Assembly (NCBI GenBank): GCA_020849765.1
Contig: JADLAY010000054.1
Coordinates: 1-64,000 of the forward strand
DNA: 64,000 bases
Reading direction: 5' to 3'
Origin: Anaerolineae bacterium
GTDB lineage: Bacteria > Chloroflexota > Anaerolineae > Aggregatilineales > Phototrophicaceae
The notes under the pieces were generated by a model that saw only the letters and a program-made list of their open reading frames with translations, made no database searches and was not told the origin of the DNA. Below are positions 16,358 to 26,200 of the stretch, in pieces (position 1 is the stretch's first letter; every line of letters begins with the position of its first letter). The translations under genes were made by a program, and so were the position numbers.

Positions 16358-16530
16358 GAGGCGTGGTCATAAATCGATATGAACTTTGTCGCCCGTTTTG
16401 CCCTCACCCTAAATCCCTCTCCCTGATGGAGAGGGACTTTCAGGGCCGATTTTTCTCCCCTTCTCCCTCAGGGAGAAGGGGCCGGGGGTTGAGGGCAGGC
16501 AGCGGCGAAACTGAATTATGACCGCTTCAA
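16358..16530. mobile_element. MITE-like non-coding element, copy 1
   Basis: An element of about 173 bp with imperfect terminal inverted repeats: GAGGCGTGGTCATAA at the left and TTATGACCGCTTC at the right. Inside are two strong hairpins: CCCTCTCC/GGAGAGGG and CCCCTTCTCCCT/AGGGAGAAGGGG. The 8-bp direct repeat ATCTAGCT flanks it at 16350-16357 and 16531-16538, consistent with target-site duplication. A second copy is at 51183-51357. It has no coding capacity. Confidence 0.75.
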
Positions 16531-16596
16531 ATCTAGCTCGTTCGTAGAAGGCGCACGTGAGATCGTGTCAACCGTGCGCAAGACGTTATGACGACC

Positions 16597-17886
16597 TCAT
16601 TCTCCACTGCCATCGACCCAGCCGACCCACTCCTGCCTGACATCTGGCATACGATAGATATCCCCAGTTTGCAGGTCGAACGCGAGTGTCCCAACCGTAT
16701 TCCAATATCCGAAATAGCGACCCTCGGGCGACCAGAAGGGATAGAGCAGATCGGTGTTTCCGTAGCCGATGGGATTGCAGACAATCGAAAGCCGCGCTTC
16801 ATGGGGAAGATATGCCGCAATGTATTTGTCCTCATGTGTCTCGCGGTCGACCAGTATGGCAAAACCAATACCATCGCTGTTTGGGTTTATGGTCGGAATC
16901 AAGGTCGGAAAGAGATAAGTTTCTCCATCCACGGCTTGCTCGATTGCCGAGAAAAAGGCGTTATCGAGCACGAACGCGTTGCCTGTATGGACGGCAAAGT
17001 TGAGGCGTGCATCAGCTTGAGGAGGTGCGGCTACGTAGAAGAAACCGCTTTCATCCGCCAGCCACCTTGGACGTCCTCGCACGATTTCGTCCGCGCTTGG
17101 CACCGCATCAAACACTACAATGTCATCGTCAAGATCGAAGATCTGCATCCGGCGGACATCATAGTATCCGGGCAAAAACTGGAGGCTAATCTGAGTGGCG
17201 TAATTGCCAAGTGGGGATAGAAAGATTGCGGGTTCAGATTTTTCAGTGGGTAAGGGCAGGGTAGGATACTCAACGAATGCATCGGTGCTTCGTTGGACGC
17301 TCAGTGGATCAATCATCACATGGAATTGCGTCTCACGTAGCATTCGGTTGCTAACCGGATTACTTGCGTCATCGTAATACTTGATCGCAAATGTCTGTGC
17401 CGATGTCCACTCCAACCGGCGAAATGCGCGGGAGAAGGGGTCATAAAGAGCGTTGAGATGTTCGGTCTCTTCGAGAGACAACTCGAGGGTTGCCGTCTCG
17501 TTAGTGGTCATATCCCAGACCGTCAGGCTGGTTACAGGCAAGACCGGGATGAAAGCTATCAGCCGCCCATCCGGCGATACGTGCGGTAACCCAAGGGTTT
17601 GCACTACTTCAGGGCTGAAAGGGGCAGTCAGCTCGGTCGACTCGATCGCGCTCTTGCGCATGAAGCGATAGAGTACGCCAGGATCGCGAACTTCGCTCAG
17701 CGTATAAAAGTAATCCCCTGCCGCGTTTGGTGGGAAGCCGTCGATGACGTTGCCGCAGAGTACCGGCGGCACGTTCTGCGCCTCCACCGGGGTGAGATTG
17801 ATTGCGAGCATCGGCAATACGGAGCTGACCATCAACCAAGCCCCAAGCTGATTCGCGCCATCTCTCACAGATTTCATCATGAGCAT
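16597..17886 (-). CDS. Secreted beta-propeller-like protein of unknown function
   Basis: A 429-residue protein with a signal peptide (hydrophobic LMVSSVLPMLAINLTPVEAQ, cleavage probably after VEAQ) and repeated propeller-like blades. The blades contain motifs such as HVSPDGRLIAFIP, LSPLGNYATQIS, WLADESGFFYVA and WSPEGRYFGYW. These resemble TolB/WD40-like secreted propellers that usually bind protein or sugar partners. No catalytic domain is visible. The start at 17886 has AAGGA seven bases upstream. Its base composition looks less GC-rich than its neighbours, like the propeller gene at 61841, so recent acquisition is possible. Confidence 0.75.
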   Translation of the reverse strand: MLMMKSVRDGANQLGAWLMVSSVLPMLAINLTPVEAQNVPPVLCGNVIDGFPPNAAGDYFYTLSEVRDPGVLYRFMRKSAIESTELTAPFSPEVVQTLGLPHVSPDGRLIAFIPVLPVTSLTVWDMTTNETATLELSLEETEHLNALYDPFSRAFRRLEWTSAQTFAIKYYDDASNPVSNRMLRETQFHVMIDPLSVQRSTDAFVEYPTLPLPTEKSEPAIFLSPLGNYATQISLQFLPGYYDVRRMQIFDLDDDIVVFDAVPSADEIVRGRPRWLADESGFFYVAAPPQADARLNFAVHTGNAFVLDNAFFSAIEQAVDGETYLFPTLIPTINPNSDGIGFAILVDRETHEDKYIAAYLPHEARLSIVCNPIGYGNTDLLYPFWSPEGRYFGYWNTVGTLAFDLQTGDIYRMPDVRQEWVGWVDGSGE

Positions 17887-18112
17887 TGTTCAATCCTTGC
17901 GCCGTGGGGTGGGCGGCGCACATCCTTACGAAGAATTGAGCCTTTGCACGGCTAATTTCCAGATCGTAATGCGAAATCGTCGCTGACAGTAGGAATATTT
18001 ACCCATTCTTACGGTTTACAAATTTAACTTTTGTTAGGGTACTGCAATTCTATCGACGTATGATCGTGAGCGTTTGTTATTAGATTGAGTGCGGCCCAGC
18101 CGGTGGAGGCCC
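17887..18112. other. Divergent promoter region
   Basis: This AT-rich region separates the secreted propeller gene from the tandem-subtilisin gene and should contain both promoters. No boxes could be assigned firmly. No small gene is seen. Confidence 0.4.
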
Positions 18113-21100
18113 ATGTTCAGACTAAGAAATGTTCCGAGCCACGTCGCCCTGATTGCTCTCACGATTCTGTGGGGCGCGGCGCTCTTCTTTTCTGCAATCG
18201 AATCCTTACAGTCATCGTCGGCTTCGACGCAGGTGGCCGTCATCGCGCCGACGCCGGGCGCGCTCGCCGTGCTGGATCAGTCCGCCGCCGCGCAGTCGGC
18301 TTCCGTTGCGTCGCTGCCGACCGAGATCGGTCTGTCGCTGCCGACGATGGCCGCGCCGAGCCTGACGCCTGTCACTTCTTCCGATACTGCTGATACTAAT
18401 GAAACATCCCCGGCGGCCACGCTCGTGCCGACGCTGCCTCCGCTTGGCCCGTCGCTATCGACGGCGGCCAGCGCAGCGGCCAACACGGACGTCACAGCTT
18501 TGCCTGCGGCGCCGGTCGCCGGGCAGGTCGTCATTCGCTTCGCGCCGGGCGCGAGCCAGACCGAGCGCGCCGCTTACGTGGCGTCGGTCGGCGGGACGGT
18601 CGTCCAGCAGATCGCATCGCTGGATACGGTCGTTGTGCAGATCCCGGAGACGACCCGCTTTGACGCGCTGCCGGGGTCGGCGGTCGTGGCGGCGAGCGAG
18701 CCGGATTACACCGTGGTCGCGCTCGACAGCAGCGCGCCCGATGACCCGCTCTATGGTGACCAGTGGGCGCTGGCGGCACTCCATGCGCTCGACGCCTGGG
18801 CCGCGCTGCCGGAAGACAGCGCTGAAGTCGCGATCGCCGTGATCGACAGCGGCATCTGCGCCAACCATCCGGATCTGGCCGGGCGGATTGTGCCGGGCTA
18901 CGACTTCGTCGAAGGCGACGCCTCGCCGGAGGATGCTTTCGGCCACGGCTGCGCGCTAGCGGGCATCATCGCCGCCAACACGGGCGACGGCATCGGCATG
19001 GCTGGGCTGGCGCAGAATGCGCGCATCATGCCGCTGCGCGTGCTGAATGCGGATGGCGTCGGCACCTATTCCGACGTCGCCGCGGCCATCGTCTATGCTG
19101 CGGACGCGGGTGCGGACGTCATCAACCTGAGCCTGGGCGGCGTCGCCGAGTCGGATCTGCTTGAAGACGCCGTCGACTATGCGCTCGACCAGGGCGTCGT
19201 CGTGATCGCCGCGGCGGGCAACACCGGCAGCGAAACGCTGCTCTATCCCGCGGCCTACGCGCCCGTGATTGCCGTCGGCGCGGTCGATCAGGCGCTGCAG
19301 CGCGCCGACTACAGCAGCTACGGCGCGGCGGTCGACGTCTACGCGCCGGGCAGCGGTGTCACGGTGACGGCGCTCGACGGCGGCTGGGCGGACGAGTCGG
19401 GCACCAGCTTCGCCGCGGCTTACGCAAGCGCGGTCGCTGCACTGCGCATCGCTCAGGGTGCGGATCTGGCGCTCGACGGCGGGTTGGTCAGCGCGGTGGC
19501 GGGCGAAGAGCGCGCCATCGTCGAGCCAGCCTTGCCGACGGCACCGCCGCCGGTCGCCGAAGCGCCGCTGCCCACTGAGTATGAACCAATCCTGGAGCAC
19601 ATCCAGCAGAACGGCAGCGCGCGCGTGATCGTCGGGCTGGCGGGCGATTTCCGCCCGGAGAACGAACTGTCGCCGCAGGCCGCCGATCAGCAGCGGGTGA
19701 CGATCCAGGCCGCGCAGACGAATCTGGTCACGGCACTGCAAGCCTATGACGTGGCGGCGGTCACGCGCTTCCAGACGATCCCGTATCTGTCGGTCGTCGT
19801 CGACGAGGCGGCGCTGCGCTACCTCGGCAGCTCGTCGCAGGTGAGCGACATCCAGCTTGAGCATTACTATCGCCCGGAACTGATCGATTCGACGGCTATC
19901 ATCGGCGCGACCACGGCCTGGGCCAGCGGCTACACCGGCGCCGGTTACGCCGTGGCCGTCATCGACACCGGCGTCGACTTGACGCATCCGTTCTTGAGCA
20001 GCAGGATCATTGGCGGCGCCTGTTTCTCCTACAACGGCACTGATAGCAACGGCACCTACACCAGCGTCTGCCCGAACGGCCAGATGTCGCAGACCGGCGC
20101 TGCTGCCGGGGCGGCGTGCAGCCTCGCGGGCTGCGATCACGGCACGCACGTGGCCGGTATCGCCGCCGGGGACGGGCCGAGCTTCGACGGCGTCGCGCCG
20201 GGCGCCTCGCTGCTGCCGGTTCAGGTCTACACGCGCGTCAGCAGCCTTGCCATTTGCGCCAGCCTGTCGCCGTGCATCGTCGCCTTCGACACGGAGATTC
20301 TGCTCGGCCTGGAGTGGGTCTACAACCAGCGCAGCAGCACCTCGATCGCCTCGATCAACATGAGCCTCGGCTCGACCGATCACATCGCGACCGATTGCAG
20401 CACGATGCACCCGCCGATGGCGGCGATGGTGACGCAGCTTCAGGCGGCCAACATCGCGACCGTGGCCGCATCCGGCAATTACGGCGGCAACACGGGCGTC
20501 GCGTTCCCGGCCTGCATCCAGGACATCGTCAACGTTGCCGCGACCGATAAGACCGACGCGGTCGTCGCGTTCTCGCAGTTGGGCGCCAACCTCGACTTTG
20601 GCGCACCCGGCCTGGAGATCACGTCGTCGTTGCCGGGCGGCACCTATGGCCCCAAGAGCGGTACGTCGATGGCGGCGCCGCACGTGGCGGGCGCCTGGGC
20701 GATCATGCGCCAGGCCAACCCGGCGGCCAGCTTCCAGCAGATCTACAACGCCTTCGCGACGACCAGCGTCGTGCGCACGCGCGCCAGCGATGGCGGCACT
20801 GTGCGGCGCATCAACGTGGCGGCGGCGGTCAACGCCCTGTCGCCGAGCGCGACCGTCGTCCCGGCAACGAGCACACCGCTGCCACTTACCAACACACCGC
20901 TCCCACCGACGAGCACACCGCTGCCACCGACGAATACGGCGTTGCCGCCAACCGCGACAGCCGCCCTGCCGACGAATACGTCGATCCCGCCGACCAGCAC
21001 GCCGGTGCTCGGCGCGCCGACCTTCTACCGCGCGATCAACCTGGGTGGCCCGGCGCTCGTCATCGACGGCAACACGTGGGACGGGCAAACGGCCGCTAAC

Positions 21101-23107
21101 TACACGACCAACGGCATGGCCTTCTGCAGCCCGTGGATGGTGCTCACGCCGCTGACCGACACGGCGCACGCGGACATGATCCACTGCGCGGTGCAGCACT
21201 GGGCGCACGCCCTCACGATGAGCAGCGTGCCCGCCGGGACGTATGACGTCTACGCCTACGTCTGGCTCGACTGGGCCGATCCGAATCCGCAGGCATTCAA
21301 CGTCCAGCTCGAAGGCGCGCCGGTGCAGGGCAGCGTCCAACTGAGCGGCGGCGGCTCGTGGATCAAGCTGGGGCCGTGGCGCGTCGCCATCAACGACGGG
21401 ACGCTCAACCTGACGACGTCGGGCGGCCTGCCGGATTTGAGTGGCATCGAGGTCTGGCGCGTCAACGCGGCCAATGCGACCGCGACGCCGGTGCCGCCAT
21501 CCGCGACATCTGTCCCCGCGACAAGCACGCCGCGACCACCGACGGCGACATCCGTCCCGCCGACGAGCACGCCGGTGCCACCGACGGCGACCACCGTCCC
21601 GCCGACGAGCACGCCGGTGCCACCGACGGCGACATCCGTCCCGCCGACAAGCACGCCGCGGCCACCGACATCGACGCCAATCCCGCCGACGAACACGCCG
21701 GTGCCGCCCACATCGACTCCAATCCCGCCGACGAACACGCCGGTGCCGCCGACCGCGACGTCCGTCCCGCCGACGAGCACGCCGCGCCTGCCGACATCGA
21801 CGCCAATCTCGCCGACGAACACGCCGGTGCCGCCGACGGCGACATCCGTCCCAGCGACGAGTACGCCGGTGCCGACACTGCCGCCGTTCCCATCGCCGAC
21901 GCCGGTCGCACCAACAGTGACCATCCTGCCGCCGACCAGCACGCCCGTGGTCAGCGCGCCGACCTTCTACCGCGCGATCAACCTGGGCGGCGCGGCGGTC
22001 GTCATCGACGGCAACACGTGGGATGGGCAAACGGCCGCTAACTATACGGCCAACGGCAGCGCCTTCTGCAGCCCGTGGATGACGCTGACGCCAGCGACCG
22101 ACGCGGCGCGCGCGGGCATGATCAAGTGCACGATGCAGCATTGGGCGCACGTCGTGACGCTGAGCAGCATGCCCGCCGGGACGTATGACATCTACGTCTA
22201 CGCCTGGCTCGATTGGGGCGATCCGAATCCGCAGCCGTTCAGCGTGCGGCTGGAAGGCGCGCTCGCCCAAAGTAACATCCTGATCAGCGGCGGCGGCTCG
22301 TGGATCAAGCTGGGGCCGTGGCGCGCCACGGTCAGCGACGGCGCGCTCAACCTGACGACCGAAGGCGGCCTGCCGGATCTGAGCGGCGTCGAGGTCTGGC
22401 GCGTCGATGGCGGCGCAGCGACCGCCACGCCGGTGCCGCCAACCTCAACATCTGCCCCCGCGACCGCCACGCCGATCTCCGCGACGGCCATCAGTGCGCC
22501 GACGAACACCCCGGTGCCGACGCTGCCGCCATTCGCATCACCCACGCCGATCCCAGCGACGTCGACGCCGCTGCCGCCGCCGCCATCCGCCACACCCGTC
22601 CCGCCGACCAGCACGCCGATCCCGCCCGCGCCGACGCAGGCGCTGGCCGGGCCGACCTTCTACCGCGGGATCAACCTGGGCGGCGATGCGGTCGTGGTCG
22701 ACGGCAACGCCTGGGATGGATCGACGGCGACCGGCTACACGACCAACGGCAACGCCTTCTGCAACCCGTGGGTGCCGCTGACGCCGGCGACCGACGCGGC
22801 GCAGACGACGATGATCCGCTGCTCGGTGCAGCATTGGGCGCACGTCCTCACGCTGAGCAGCGTGCCCACCGGGACGTATGACGTCTACGCTTACGTCTGG
22901 CTCGATTGGGCCGACCCGAATCCGCAGGCGTTCAACGTCTTGCTCGAAGGCCAGCACGTCCAGGATGGTGTGCTCGTCAACGCGGCGGGCGCCTGGGTCA
23001 AGCTCGGCCCCTGGCGCGCCACGGTCAGCGACGGCGCGCTCAACCTGACGACCGAGGGCGGCCTGTCCAATCTGAGCGGCGTCGAGGTCTGGCGCGTGAG
23101 GGGGTAG
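18113..23107 (+). CDS. Secreted protein with two tandem subtilisin (S8) domains and three C-terminal repeat domains
   Basis: A 1664-residue extracellular protein. An N-terminal membrane/signal segment (residues 9-30) and a Pro/Thr/Ala-rich stretch precede a fervidolysin-like propeptide (near residues 138-205). The first S8 domain has Asp245 (VIDSGICANH), His278 (GHGCALAG), Asn in AAAGNTG and Ser432 (GTSFAAAYAS). The second has Asp618 (VIDTGVDLTHP), His676 (DHGTHVAG) and Ser852 (GTSMAAPHVAG). Three related domains of about 150 residues begin PTFYRAINLGG or PTFYRGINLGG at residues 969, 1283 and 1514, separated by Thr-Pro-rich linkers. The repeats look like carbohydrate- or wall-binding beta domains (inference). 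Both active sites appear complete. It is convergent with the CHAT gene. Confidence 0.93.
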   Translation: MFRLRNVPSHVALIALTILWGAALFFSAIESLQSSSASTQVAVIAPTPGALAVLDQSAAAQSASVASLPTEIGLSLPTMAAPSLTPVTSSDTADTNETSPAATLVPTLPPLGPSLSTAASAAANTDVTALPAAPVAGQVVIRFAPGASQTERAAYVASVGGTVVQQIASLDTVVVQIPETTRFDALPGSAVVAASEPDYTVVALDSSAPDDPLYGDQWALAALHALDAWAALPEDSAEVAIAVIDSGICANHPDLAGRIVPGYDFVEGDASPEDAFGHGCALAGIIAANTGDGIGMAGLAQNARIMPLRVLNADGVGTYSDVAAAIVYAADAGADVINLSLGGVAESDLLEDAVDYALDQGVVVIAAAGNTGSETLLYPAAYAPVIAVGAVDQALQRADYSSYGAAVDVYAPGSGVTVTALDGGWADESGTSFAAAYASAVAALRIAQGADLALDGGLVSAVAGEERAIVEPALPTAPPPVAEAPLPTEYEPILEHIQQNGSARVIVGLAGDFRPENELSPQAADQQRVTIQAAQTNLVTALQAYDVAAVTRFQTIPYLSVVVDEAALRYLGSSSQVSDIQLEHYYRPELIDSTAIIGATTAWASGYTGAGYAVAVIDTGVDLTHPFLSSRIIGGACFSYNGTDSNGTYTSVCPNGQMSQTGAAAGAACSLAGCDHGTHVAGIAAGDGPSFDGVAPGASLLPVQVYTRVSSLAICASLSPCIVAFDTEILLGLEWVYNQRSSTSIASINMSLGSTDHIATDCSTMHPPMAAMVTQLQAANIATVAASGNYGGNTGVAFPACIQDIVNVAATDKTDAVVAFSQLGANLDFGAPGLEITSSLPGGTYGPKSGTSMAAPHVAGAWAIMRQANPAASFQQIYNAFATTSVVRTRASDGGTVRRINVAAAVNALSPSATVVPATSTPLPLTNTPLPPTSTPLPPTNTALPPTATAALPTNTSIPPTSTPVLGAPTFYRAINLGGPALVIDGNTWDGQTAANYTTNGMAFCSPWMVLTPLTDTAHADMIHCAVQHWAHALTMSSVPAGTYDVYAYVWLDWADPNPQAFNVQLEGAPVQGSVQLSGGGSWIKLGPWRVAINDGTLNLTTSGGLPDLSGIEVWRVNAANATATPVPPSATSVPATSTPRPPTATSVPPTSTPVPPTATTVPPTSTPVPPTATSVPPTSTPRPPTSTPIPPTNTPVPPTSTPIPPTNTPVPPTATSVPPTSTPRLPTSTPISPTNTPVPPTATSVPATSTPVPTLPPFPSPTPVAPTVTILPPTSTPVVSAPTFYRAINLGGAAVVIDGNTWDGQTAANYTANGSAFCSPWMTLTPATDAARAGMIKCTMQHWAHVVTLSSMPAGTYDIYVYAWLDWGDPNPQPFSVRLEGALAQSNILISGGGSWIKLGPWRATVSDGALNLTTEGGLPDLSGVEVWRVDGGAATATPVPPTSTSAPATATPISATAISAPTNTPVPTLPPFASPTPIPATSTPLPPPPSATPVPPTSTPIPPAPTQALAGPTFYRGINLGGDAVVVDGNAWDGSTATGYTTNGNAFCNPWVPLTPATDAAQTTMIRCSVQHWAHVLTLSSVPTGTYDVYAYVWLDWADPNPQAFNVLLEGQHVQDGVLVNAAGAWVKLGPWRATVSDGALNLTTEGGLSNLSGVEVWRVRG
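20866..21010 (+). repeat. Pro-Thr linker repeat 1 in the tandem-subtilisin gene
   Basis: Tandem imperfect repeats encode TSTPLPPTNT-like units that separate the second protease domain from the first C-terminal domain. The DNA repeats in steps of about 18-24 bases. Confidence 0.8.
21478..21955 (+). repeat. Pro-Thr linker repeat 2 in the tandem-subtilisin gene
   Basis: The longest linker, about 160 codons of PPTSTPVPPTAT-like units with near-identical DNA blocks of CCGACGAGCACGCCGGTGCC. Such blocks invite slippage and length variation between strains. Confidence 0.85.
22423..22650 (+). repeat. Pro-Thr/Ala linker repeat 3 in the tandem-subtilisin gene
   Basis: A third linker encodes units such as ATPVPPTSTSAPATATP and joins the second and third C-terminal domains. 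It is more diverged than linker 2. Confidence 0.75.
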
Positions 23108-23122
23108 GAATCCTTCCACAAA

Positions 23123-23190
23123 CCTCACCCCCTGGCCCCCTCTCCGTGCGCGGAGAGGGGGAAGACGAGCGCAGCGAGACGGGGGTGAGG
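23123..23190. terminator. Bidirectional hairpin between convergent genes
   Basis: An 11-bp stem, CCCCCTCTCCG/CGGAGAGGGGG with loop TGCG (23136-23161), is nested inside outer arms CCTCACCCC/GGGGTGAGG. It sits between the convergent subtilisin and CHAT genes. The core resembles the inner hairpins of the MITE-like element, so it may be a repeat serving as a terminator. Confidence 0.65.
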
Positions 23191-23201
23191 TAAAAGCGCG
23201 C

Positions 23202-26200
23202 CTACGCCCCCTTGAGCGTATCGAGCATCGCCTGCACCAACAACGCGTGATCGTCGCTCAGCCCGGCGAGATCAGGCGTTCGGCTGCCTGCCAGCACCTT
23301 GTGCAGCACGTTGGCGAGCGCGCGCAGTTCGGGCGGCGCCTGGGGATCGACCGTCGTCTTTTGCGTCAGGTCGAACAACTGCGCGCCCAACCCCTGGGGC
23401 GCTGTGCCCTGCGCCACCTGACCGACCATCTCGATCAACTGCTCGACGGTGATACTCTGCCCCTGTCCGTCGCCGCTCTTCTCCTCGTCCTCGCTCCCGT
23501 CGAGAAGCTCGCGGATGAACGCTGGCACATCGACGCCGAGACGGTGCAGGATGGCGAGGACGATGGCCCTATCCTGATCGTCCAACCCGACGGACAATGC
23601 TTGTGGATCGCGCTCGCCCGTCCAGATGCGGCGGATCGGCTCGGCGATCTGCCAGCCATCTTTGGTGAACTGCTCGAACAGCCCCTCGATTTGTAACTTA
23701 ATTGCTTCATTGCCGTTGGTTGCCGCAGCCACGCCGTCGATCACCGGGCGGAACTGTGCCAGAACTTGCGCCAGCGTTTCCCGCTGCTGCGGGCTGACGC
23801 TCGTCTGTGCCATCGCCAGCGACTCCGGGATGACCTCCGGCACGGCGACGCCGAGGCGATGCAAGATGGCGAGGACGATGGCGCGATCTTGATAGTCGAG
23901 GTTTTCGGTTAGGGCTTGGGCGTCGCGCTCGCCCGCCCAGATGCGGCGGATCGGCTCGGCAATCTTGTATCCCCCATTCTCGAATGTCTCGAACAGCCCT
24001 TCGACCTGTGTCCTGGCGTCGGCGTTGCCGGCGCAGGCCGCTGCAGATGCCTCGATTACGCCCGCGAACCCCGCCAGGATCGGCGCCAGTTCGTAGCGCG
24101 TGCCAGCGAAGGCGTCATGCGCGGTGTTGCGTTTGCGCCGCCACTCGCGCGCTTCGTCTGTCTTGCCCTCGCGCGTGGAGATGTCGGCCAGGATGTTGTA
24201 GGTCGTCCAGGGTTCGACCGACAAATCTTGTCCTTCAACGATCTTTGCCGCGCGTTCGGCATAGGTGCGCGCCTCGGCCAGCCGTCCCATGCTCTCGTAA
24301 AGGCTTGCCAGGTTGTGGAGCGTGCTGTCGTCCTGCTGTGCGACAGTGTCCTTGAGCTTCTGCGCCTGCAAGTACCAGCGCTCGGCGTCGGTGGGCCGCC
24401 CAGCGGACCTGGCGACCAGGCCGAGTTGATTGTAGCTCTTCGCAAGCTCGTGAAGTTCCCGGATCGCTTCACGAATACGCACCGCTTCGCGGTAGCAGCG
24501 CTCGGCCTCGTCCCAATCCTCCTCTTCCTCCGCGACCCTACCCAACTGGTGCCAGGCGACGGCTTCCATCGCCGGTTCGCTCAATGCCCGAAATGCGTCA
24601 ATCGCCTCCTGGTAGCGTTCACGCGCGGTCTTCAAGTCGCCACGTCTGTAGGCCAGCGTGCCAAGCTGGCCGAGTGTGACGCCTGCGCCCCGGTCGTCCT
24701 TGAGTTCGCGAGAAATCGCCAGATCGGCTTCGTAGGCCTCCTGCGCCTCGTCGAAGCGCCCGCTATCCCTCAGGACATCGCCGATCTCGGTCAGACAACC
24801 GGCCTGCATCTGTTTGGCGTCTGCATTGCGCTCACCTAGATCGCGGAAGATGCTCTCTGCCTGGCGGAAGCAGCCGAGCGCCTCGCCTCTGCGATTCTGC
24901 CCCTTCAGGCAGCGTCCCAGCCACCAGAGCGTCAGGCCGCGGCTGTAGGCGATGTCGTCCAGTTCGGCCTGGTTCGGGGGTGCGGGGGCGGGGACGGACG
25001 ACCCCTGGGTCGTCCCCACGAGGGGCGAAGGATTTGTAGAGACGCGGCCTGCCTCGTCCGGGCGCAGTTGACCCCAGGCGTCGAGGCGCTCCAGGCGCTC
25101 CAGCAAGTCTTGAAAGATGCGCGCGGCCTCGGTCAGTTGTCCACCTTGCCAGAGCGCTTCGCCCTGGCCGCTCAGGCGCAGGTAGTCGGCTTTAGTCAGC
25201 GCGCCGTCGGTCAGCGGCAGGCGCTCGAGGTCGCGGCGCAGCGCCTCCAGTTCGCGCCGTCGTCCAAAGAGGCCCAGGAAGCGCGCCAGTTGGCCGGCAA
25301 GCGTGATCGGCGTGTGCGCGTCCGCCTCGCCGCGCAGCGCCGCCGCCAGCGCCAGGTCGAAGGCCCGGCGCAGATTGGGCATCTCGAGCAGCGCCATCGC
25401 GCGGACTTGGTGAGGATGCTGTGTGTCATCACGATACAGGATACCGGAAAACTCGTAATACCCCTGCCAGTAGCGCGCTTCAAGGGCGGCGCGACGTTCG
25501 GCGGGCAGCGTCTCACCTAGGGCGGGCAGCAGCGTCGGGTGGAACTGGAGGAATTCCATGTTGTTCATACCTGGAATAGGTTCGGATGTGACCAGCGCCG
25601 CCGCTTCGAGTTCGGCGCGGGCATTCTTCCACAGGTCGGGATCGATCTCGGCAATCTCCAGGATGTTCAGTTCCAACGCGCCACCCTGGAAGACGGCCAA
25701 CGCCGGCAGCGCCGCCCGCGTCGCCGCGCCCAGCCGCCGCAGCGAGAATTCGAGCGAGACTTTGAGGCTCTCGTTGCGCTCTGCGGCCTTGCCCGCCACG
25801 AAGCCGGGCAGCAGCGTCTCGAAATCGTCGATGATCTGGCGCGCGGTGTATTTACCTAGCTGCGGCAGCACCAGGTAGAGCGACAGCGTGTGCCCGCCCA
25901 GGTGGGCGATCAGCGACCTGAGGTCGACGCGCGAAACTCGCTCGCGCTCGATGTTGTAGCTATCGAGGATGTTGCCCGCCAGTTCGAGCGCGTCGCTTGC
26001 TGCTAGCCCGCCGAGTTCGAGGTGCGCGCAGTTCTTGCCGGGGGTGTAGCGCGGGTCGTTCAGATGCGTGTCGCGCGTCGTGATCAGCACTCGGCTGCCC
26101 TTGCCGCCCGCCTTCAGCACGGCGTTCGCCCACGTCCACACGGCGTCGAGAACTTCCGCCAGTTCGTCGGCTGGCATGACCGGATCACTGCCGATGACCG

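Noticed and set aside
21478..21955. Dense direct repeats in the subtilisin gene considered as a CRISPR or satellite
   Set aside because: They are coding Pro-Thr linker repeats with an unbroken reading frame.
18956..22270. A minus-strand open frame of over 1100 codons opposite the tandem-subtilisin gene
   Set aside because: It is an Arg-rich antisense shadow of the protease and its Pro-Thr linker repeats.
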